Shown piece after piece: positions 56,764-64,000 of a DNA stretch of 64,000 nucleotides. Location of the stretch: contig NC_087071.1 of NCBI RefSeq assembly GCF_963678635.1, positions 44,935,095 to 44,999,094 on the forward strand. Reading direction: 5' to 3'. Each line of letters opens with the position of its first letter. Within the stretch, counting starts at the first letter, position 1. Made by a program: the position numbers and the translations under genes. This DNA comes from Symsagittifera roscoffensis. Taxonomy: Eukaryota > Xenacoelomorpha > Acoela > Convolutidae. The notes beneath the pieces are model-generated. The model was not told the DNA's origin. It searched no databases and saw only the letters and a list, made by a program, of their open reading frames with translations.

Positions 56764-58318
56764 CTCTCAATCTTCTTATTCTAGTTATACTGATCGACCT
56801 CTACAAAAATGACTGAGCTTAATCTAACGTTGATAACTAATTATTGTAGTTCAAAAGTATAGGTGATTCTTAAATTTCAACTAGATCAAAGTTTGAACTT
56901 TTAGAAAGTTTGCAAAAATTGATATTCGAACTCAATAATCTATAATTTGTTGAATCACCGCTGGGTTTGAAATTTTAAGATTGCTTATTTTGTTTACGAA
57001 GCCAAAACCGATCCAAAATTTGTATGATTAGTTTAACCAAATTCTAGTTTTCTATGATATTTTTTGACAGAATGGTCTATGAATTAATAGTCATTTTATG
57101 GACAGTTTGGCATTTTATGGAAAACTAGATCACAAAAAGCTTTAGATAAATGATCAAATCTTCATCAAACTCACCGCTTTGCTTCGATTAATGTCGCTAA
57201 CACTGACAGTTTATACAGAAATTTTTACTGTCGACACAAATTGAATCTGACCAAACACTATGATGTTACAAAAGATGACGTAGGTTTGTTTTGATAAATT
57301 TTTTGAACTACTAACCAGGTAAATTAATCTAGCGTGAGGTGTATAATTCTAGCTTAAACTCAGTTATAAGCTGTTTGCGTCAGAGATTCGGCTTCCTTTA
57401 GAGCTTTATTTGAAGACGCTACTTCAAAGTTTGTCCTGTAAACTTTCATTGATTAGTTTCATTGACGTTGGGGCAAACATAGACAGTAGAATAAGTATAC
57501 AGTCTGTAACGAGTTACTTTATATCAAAGTCGAAACTATCAAACAATTTCTCGGGAAAAAAAAAGAAACCATTTGCGAAAGAAAATTATCTGCTTAGAAA
57601 TTTCATTTTTTTAAATCCAATTTGTCCGAAAAAAGCGAAAACTGGATAAAAGCTTTTGTTCAAAGCTTTCCGTATAGTTTTCAAAAAGCATACATATTCA
57701 TTTTTCGACCCGACTTTTTTTAAGTTAGTTATGATTTTCTAGCGAGCTAAAATTAGCTAATCCGATCACCATCTTTACTAAAAAAAAAAGAAAAACCAAT
57801 TAAATAATAAAAAACTAGCAGTAATTGTTCTGTTCATGGGCTTTTATACCCATCGACTTACTTTTCTACAGCTGTGATGTTTAACAAACCAATATTGACA
57901 GAATGGTAAGAAAATGGTAAGAGCAAAGCAGAGTAGAATAGATTTGAGGCCACGCAAGTCAAAAGAGAGAAACGGTTAAACTGAAACGCAAACTGAGATC
58001 ATGAGTAGGTCTTAAAACACACAAGAATATAATGAACTTTAATCTCGTTTTTGGTTCGTTCTTGATGAAAAGCATTTGCTCTGAGTCAGTCGTTGATTCA
58101 ATGATGCTGATTAATAATGAAAAATAATGAACGTATCATTACGAATCCCTGCATGTTCAGGCGGTCCTTAAACTTTTGGAACAGTTTTGATTGCTAAGAA
58201 AAGATGAATATTTCGAAAAACAGTCTACATCATAACCCCCAACAGCTTATGTAATTTACAAATTGATGTATTTAGCGTCTGAGTGACTTTCGTTAAACCG
58301 GAAAAAATCACCTCGGTT
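56764..58318. other. 5' flank of the C2/coiled-coil gene
   Basis: The sequence upstream of the start codon at 56763 should hold the promoter and 5' UTR. No clear TATA or initiator was identified. The small plus-strand frame 57410-57649 is not recognisable. Confidence 0.4.
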
Positions 58319-58561
58319 CACCGGCGGATTTTGGAAAGCGGACGTCCCCCCCTCCCACCTCAGGGATTGCACCCCCTGCCGACCCAAAGTGTCCCCCCTT
58401 TTGTACTATTTTGAAACTTCCATTTTTGGCCAAAACAGAGTCATTATAGTGCTTCGGGATAGCTCGAAGAATCAAATCAGTCAACCTAAAAAAGGTCGAC
58501 AAAATTTTCGAAAAAATTCTGAAAACCCTCCCTCCTCGTGAAAAACCTAAATTTGCCCCTG
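58319..58561. mobile_element. hAT-like MITE (C-rich family)
   Basis: The left end CACCGGCGGATTTTGGAAAG is a decayed inverse of the right end CTAAATTTGCCCCTG. Internal blocks CCTCAGGGATTGCACCCCCT and GACCCAAAGTGTCCCCCC match the copies at 2041 and 30532. No coding capacity. The hAT assignment rests on the CAGGGGC-like ends only. Confidence 0.5.
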
Positions 58562-58771
58562 CGTCAGCTGGAACGACATCTGAGCCAGGTTTAATACCCG
58601 CTTACTCGTTCACACGTTATTACCCACACTGGAAATTCATAAACAATAATTGATTAAATTGGATTTTTATTGTCAGTATCTATATAATTTTGAAAAAATT
58701 GCATATTTACTATTAAAAATGATTATTCTCTTGACTTTTGTCATATCAATATAATCGATTTCAATATCTTA

Positions 58772-59300
58772 TTGTTCCGACTTTCGATACGAAAGTAACG
58801 GAATATTTGTGCTCGGGGTGGGTTTTTTTCTTCAGACAAATTTCGACTTTTTAACTAGCCATTTTTGACGGATTTTTTTTATATCATTCGAAAGCCATTG
58901 TTGTCCTGAGCTTAAATTCGAAAAGATATTTCACCTGTGATCATTTTGCGTAAATTTATGAGGGTTTAAAGATTGCCATTTTGGCCATTTTGACTAATTT
59001 GGGACTATTAACGCGCGATATAATTTGCGCTATTAACGCGTAAGCGGAGATTTAATCCGTTTTATAAATCGTTCCAAATTGGTTGAACGAAGCTTATTTG
59101 CCGTACTTGATTTGTTACAAGAAACGAAATCTATCTTTTTGTACTTTATATGGCTTGTGGGGGGATGATTTTTATAAAAAAAGTTTCGAATTTAAAAAAA
59201 TTTTAATTTTATAAATTTTTTATGTTATTACTGCTGCTCCATAAACCTTAAAAGGCAGTCGGAACATTCAGGGCTTCGCCCTGATACGAGCAGTCTTGTT
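58772..59300 (+). mobile_element. Helentron-like element, best single copy
   Basis: The element runs from TTGTTCCGACTTTCGATACG to GAGCAGTCTTGTT, 529 bp. The 5' hairpin is TTCCGACTTTCG-ATA-CGAAAGTAACGGAA. The 3' end carries AGTCGGAAC, inverse of the 5' terminus, then the perfect hairpin CAGGGC-TTC-GCCCTG and a 16-base tail. It lies outside the duplicated block, so it gives an independent reference for the family. Confidence 0.72.
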
Positions 59301-59551
59301 TGTATTGTAATCCTTCTTGTTTGGAAGTTTTTCTGAATTATTCAAACCAAGTGAAGTGTTATCATAATTTATCAGTTGCTTTTGGGTTAATACACGTTAC
59401 ATCAGGTAAAAACAAATTCTCATAAAAACTTTAGAAAACTTCTCATAAAATCCTATCTTACCCCACCTCTCTTTTGCCCTCCTCCGCCTACTAATCCTCG
59501 TTTACATCCCAAAGTTTACACGCATCCTCCGCACCGGAGTTCCATATATAA

Positions 59552-59765
59552 TAATCGATTATATTGAATTTCCGTATAGTCTGTCTCAATAAACTTCGAT
59601 AATAACCGATTATAATCGATTAAAAATGGATTATAAGGAAACTATTTTTCTAATAATAAAAAATACGAATATAATAGATTATATTCGATTATTTTTGAAA
59701 GAAAATGAAACTTTTTTTCGAGGTAAAATAATCCATATTTAATTGATTATGATCGATTATAATGG
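59552..59765. repeat. Scattered TATAATCGATTA palindromes, cluster 1
   Basis: ATAATCGATTAT and close variants (AACCGATTATAATCGATT, TATTCGATTATTT) occur several times within about 210 bases. The motif is self-complementary. Confidence 0.7.
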
Positions 59766-61914
59766 AATTTTTCGAGGGGTTATTCATGAAAATTACAATT
59801 TTGTTCAAAATTATCTCATTTCCTGTTTAGTGCAATTGCTACGTATTACGTTTCATAAAATGTTACATTTCAGAATAAAACTTATATATGTTTTGTCTCT
59901 ACTGTTTTAATTCATCACAGTTTAACTAACACTTCATTTCACTGTTTTTTTAACCACAACCCCCCTTTTTTTGTCTCTACTTGATCCCCCAGCTTACATT
60001 TTTTTTGTCTCGCTGTAATTCCACATCTCTTTCAACTTTAAGAGGAGGAGCGGCTTAGCGCATTTATATAATAGTGATTAGGTTTAAATTTCTAGTAGGT
60101 TGTGAGTATAGCGGATTATGTTAAAAATTTTGCAAATAATTTAAAATTCGATTTTAATGAAATATAACCCATTATAAAGGATTCTGATCGATTGTGTGTT
60201 GACGGAAGTAACCGATTAAAACTACCCCGTACCAAAGACCATGATTAATTTCATGTATGATCACTGTAAGTGCATTTCTAAAAATATTGCATTGGTGTAC
60301 ATGTCTGCTTTATATCTGGTCAGACTTGTTAAGTTAGTAAATGCATGGCGGGAGAATGTGCATGAAAAGTTAGACATTGTTCAGACTTGGACCAGACGTG
60401 TTTGAAAACAGAAGATAAAATAATTTGATTTCTCCTTTCCTCAAACTTTCTCTTAGTACTAATTTTCTTTTTAACAGATTTAGAAAGTTCTACGAGTTGC
60501 TTTCATTGATTCATTGTTTATTTTTTATTTTTCTCCATTCCTTTACGGATTCTAAGCAAATTTGTGTTGAGTTTCGGTGTCCATTGTGACTTAAATTTTT
60601 TATGATTTATTATTTAGTTTTCTCAAACGATGCTTGCACAGAAGCGGCATAACTATGCTTTAGAAGTGAGCAATCAAAAACAAAATATGCAACTGGTCTG
60701 CATCATACCTGATAAAATCATGTCAGTTTTCTGGTCTTACATGGAATTATAGTATTAATTTAACACGGGTCACCAATTTCAATTTTTCAAAAATTTGTCA
60801 AAATAGATAAATGACAATCAGTTATAATAACTAGAAATTAAAATCACTTTTCAATCATCAACACTTAGAAATGAATAAATTTGGCAAATCCAAGCAGATA
60901 GTCAAAAACTATCACATTCTGATAATTATCTAAAAGTCCAGATCGGAGCCTGTAACACAGTTTAGGTTCACACGAAATGGAGGAACATTTAATAGTATCG
61001 CATCTTCCGATATTCAAAAATTCTATTTATGAGCTGATATAAATTGATATAAAAAATATCGTTTCTATTTCTCTCTCTCTCCTTTTCTCTCCTCAGTGAA
61101 TAACGATGTATATGATTGATGATTGAATACTTTGTCGCTTCGTGTTTCAGTTCATTCAAATTTTTCACGGTTAAATTAAAGAGGTCAGAACGTCAAAACT
61201 TGCTTAAGAGTGATTAACGTTTTCTGTTGTTGGCATTTGTTTTTTTTTAAATTTGCAAAAAACGATTTGCACTTTCAATCAGGTTTTTGCCTGTTTTATT
61301 GCTGAATTTTCAAACTAAAAAATCAACATACATTTTTTGATATTCCAAAGATAATAACTCTAACAAAATCAGTAATCTTGAGAAGAATTTCGCATTTCTA
61401 TTTTTTTCATGGTCAAAACTGTCAACTGCTGTTAAAATCAACCAACTTGTAGAAACTGATCACCAAATTAGTCAATCACTGACAAGACTCGAGCCTACAT
61501 ATCTTCGAGCTAGTAGGAACTCTAAAGTACGTACACTGCTGAAACCAAGTTTAGTTTTTGTTGAAAAACGTAAGAAAATAGTCACCAAATTAAATGGAGG
61601 AAAGTGAGTTTTTTTTATTAATGGAAGAGACTGCAGCCCTTTTTTAAATCATCGTTCAACTATTTTGCTTTACCTGAAGGTCTCGTGATCACAGTTTTTG
61701 TTTTCATCACAGCTCAGTTCCAAAAAAAAGCAATAAACATTCTTCAATCCGGGTTAATTAGCAAATGACATACTCGTTATATTAAAGCGTTAGCGGCTAT
61801 TCAATTCAACCATTACAAAAACCAAATTGTCTCGATACGAGCTCTATGGTTTTAATATTAGACCACAAGATATTAAACAGATGAGTTCCCGCATCCAAAT
61901 TTAGGCGTAAGTAA

Positions 61915-62112
61915 TGATTATAACGGATTATTATGATGATTTTAATTACTAAATTTAGGTGTTTAAGGGATTTATAATTGATTATAATAGTGATATTTTC
62001 CAAGAGATTATAATCCCTTATAATCGATTATAATTGGTTATAGTTCTTACTAAAAACCCTAAAAATCAATTATAATCGATTATAATTGATTATAATCGAT
62101 TATAATCTCTTG
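61915..62112. repeat. TATAATCGAT decamer array, cluster 2
   Basis: The densest part is at about 62060-62105, where GATTATAATC and GATTATAATT alternate in a head-to-tail array with a period of about 10-11 bases. Variants continue to the left at 61915-62045. Confidence 0.8.
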
Positions 62113-62599
62113 TTTTGCCAAAACGTTCCCCATACTCGAATTATATGTTATGGGATATTATTTTTGTGTCAATAACAAAATCTCTAAAAGAGAGAACTCT
62201 TGAACACTTTGGTTCATCTGAACACAAAGTTTTACCACGAATTAAAAGTTTTATACAGATCCTTTCATTTTAGTGGAAAGGTTCCCGCGGTAGATGAAAA
62301 ATAATTTTTCCGAATCAATCATGAAATTAAATCAACTTGCTGATGTTTTGTTTAAAAAAGCTTAAAATATGCATCACAAAACAAATTTAATGGGGAAGAA
62401 GTGAAAAAAAAACTTATAAATTTGACTTAATTGGAAAACTTTAAAAATATTTTTCTCATTTTTCATAGGAATCAACGTCCACAAAAAGCATAAAATATAA
62501 GCAATTTAGATGCAACTTCGAAGACAAAAATGACCAAACAAAAGGGATTATAATGGATTTTTGTGTTTTGTGTAAAACTAATGAAATTGAAATTTGAAT

Positions 62600-62745
62600 A
62601 AAAATAATGGTTTATAATCAATTATAATCGATTATAATTGTATCGAAAAATAGACGAATAAATAATCGATTATAATCGATTATAATGGATTATAAGTAAT
62701 TATAATTTGATTCTAAAAAGAGGGATTATAATTGATTAATAAAAG
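62600..62745. repeat. TATAATCGAT repeats, cluster 3
   Basis: Repeated ATAATCGATTATAAT with variants (TTATAATGGATTATAAG) over about 145 bases. It is similar to clusters 1 and 2 but interrupted. Confidence 0.75.
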
Positions 62746-63622
62746 ATTAAAATTGATTGTTTCTCAGTTTTAGTAAGACTGGTACTAAAATCGTAAAGTA
62801 ATCGATTATTAACGCTTGAAACTTAAAGCGGGTTTGTTCCATATAAAGTATAATGTGTATTCGGTGAAGTGATAAAACCAGTCGAAAATATCCAAATCAC
62901 TTGTTTCTGTCCTGAACATTTTATCAGTTTTTCTAAAATTAAAAAAGTATAGGGCAATGAAATGAGCGGTCTTGTTCTATAAGTATCTAATTTTATTCAA
63001 TTCGAGGCCATTAGCGGTTGAGTAAGCTTTGCACAATTCTGGATGTTCTCATTATTGTTGTGTTTTTGAAAAATTCAAGGTTTTATTACCAATATGGTAT
63101 ATTTTTGTCTGATTAGTTGAAGTTACCTGATAGTTGTATTTTTAAATCTTATGTATAACATTGTTCTGATTTTGGATTTTACCTAAAAAAATCGAAAAAA
63201 CAACTGCGATTAAAAGTTTTGTCAAATAAAACAGACTGATTGCATCATTACTGAAAATTGATGCTCACGACTGCCCTTCATCTATCTTAAGTAATTCCTG
63301 GTGAAAAAAAAGTAAGACAAGAAATTTTTATCGTTTATCTTAAAGATTCTACCACTCCTCGATTATAAAATTTTCCTCTTCTATGGCAAAATTTCTGGAC
63401 TCATGAAATTGTCGTACTTGATTTTTCAAAATTTATGCATAGTAAATAGAAAATTGATGATTTGAAACATTTTTTGGCACATTTATTCAAATTTAAATTC
63501 AATTATCAGTGTTTTTCAAAAAAAATACTTTTGGTTGAGAGCTCATACTGCGCCTGGATGAAATTATTACACCAAATTGAGCGCAATGATTATCTGGTAA
63601 AATATTGAAAGTACTAAATTGC

Positions 63623-63825
63623 TTATTGGTAGTTGACTATTTTAAAACTGTTCTCGATTGTATTTTTAATCCACTTATAGAAAAATGGTATGCTCATAAA
63701 GTAAATTTCCATCTCGCGGTCCACTGATCGTTTCAGTCTGTGACTCGCAACCCCATACAGACACTGTACCCTCTGAGGCTCACACCAGCTATGTCCCATT
63801 AGGTAGAGCGGGGAACCACTGTCAC
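63623..63825 (-). CDS. S1 (trypsin-like) serine protease, last exon (partial gene)
   Basis: The acceptor TTTTTTCCAG| at 63826-63827 opens the exon in phase 1, so a glycine codon is split (G|GT). The exon reads GDSGSPLY, the S1 family motif around the catalytic serine, then a strand with CLYGVASH and a C-terminal helix IPFFYKWIKNTIENS before TAA (63625-63623). Cysteines after the serine fit the usual disulfides (one in HSWCEP, one in VQCLYG). Only the C-terminal 67 residues are in the window; the His and Asp of the triad would lie upstream, beyond 64000. GDSGSP in place of the common GDSGGP is an ordinary variant. Substrate cannot be judged from this part. Confidence 0.82.
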
Positions 63826-64000
63826 CTGGAAAAAATCGAGAGACAATTAAGGGAAGTAAGTTTGAGTTAACTGTCCATGAAAGTAAGTTTGAAATGTAAG
63901 TAAGCTTAAACGATCTGTCCATTTAATTACACAATCAACAATAGGCCAAGCTTACAATTTTACAGAGTTCACAAAGTAGAATTTTACAAAGTAGAATTCA

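Larger units (their letters stand above)
59301..63622. other. Intergenic AT-rich region
   Basis: No exon could be supported between the Helentron-like element and the serine protease exon. The minus-strand open frame at 61806-62003 is a by-product of TATAATC-type repeats. Scattered palindromic repeats are annotated separately. Confidence 0.45.

Overview
The window is AT-rich animal-type nuclear DNA: split genes with GT-AG introns, many transposable elements, no operons and no bacterial signals. The exact organism cannot be read from the sequence. One N gap of 200 bases (47706-47905) marks it as part of an assembled scaffold.

The main host gene lies on the minus strand from 56763 down to 13932. 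Eight coding exons can be joined with every phase matching (1863 nt, 620 codons plus stop). They encode an N-terminal C2 domain, a regular coiled coil of more than 400 residues, and a C-terminal EF-hand region. This suggests a calcium-responsive, membrane-associating filamentous protein; I do not recognise the architecture as a named gene. Its long introns carry almost all the mobile DNA in the window, including a full-length Jockey-type LINE with intact ORFs and a 20-bp target-site duplication (15312-20189), a decayed Ty3/gypsy element (30909-35363), and several families of MITEs and Helentron-like elements.

Other gene pieces are partial. A likely first exon of a carbohydrate sulfotransferase (300-516, minus) continues beyond the left edge. 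A last exon of an S1 serine protease (63623-63825, minus) continues beyond the right edge. Two or three small possible exons on the minus strand (7108-7221, 8090-8330, and about 6393-6520) look coding but are not identified.

Layout: 1-8.6 kb is mostly non-coding with a 295-bp tandem array and a Tc1/mariner-like MITE. 8.6-13.3 kb is an old tandem duplication with a recent 296-bp triplication inside it. 13.9-56.8 kb is the C2/coiled-coil/EF-hand gene. Within it, 38124-47705 and 47906-56507 are near-identical copies whose inner ends meet exactly at the N gap. This looks like two haplotypes placed side by side rather than a genuine duplication. 56.8-63.6 kb is intergenic, with a Helentron-like element, a hAT-like fragment and scattered TATAATCGAT repeats.

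The most interesting structures are the periodic asparagine-cored coiled coil, the T-shaped GC-rich palindrome at 21662-21710, the Helentron-like family, the MITE insertion present in only one of the two 9-kb copies, and one intron of the main gene that appears to lack a canonical donor.
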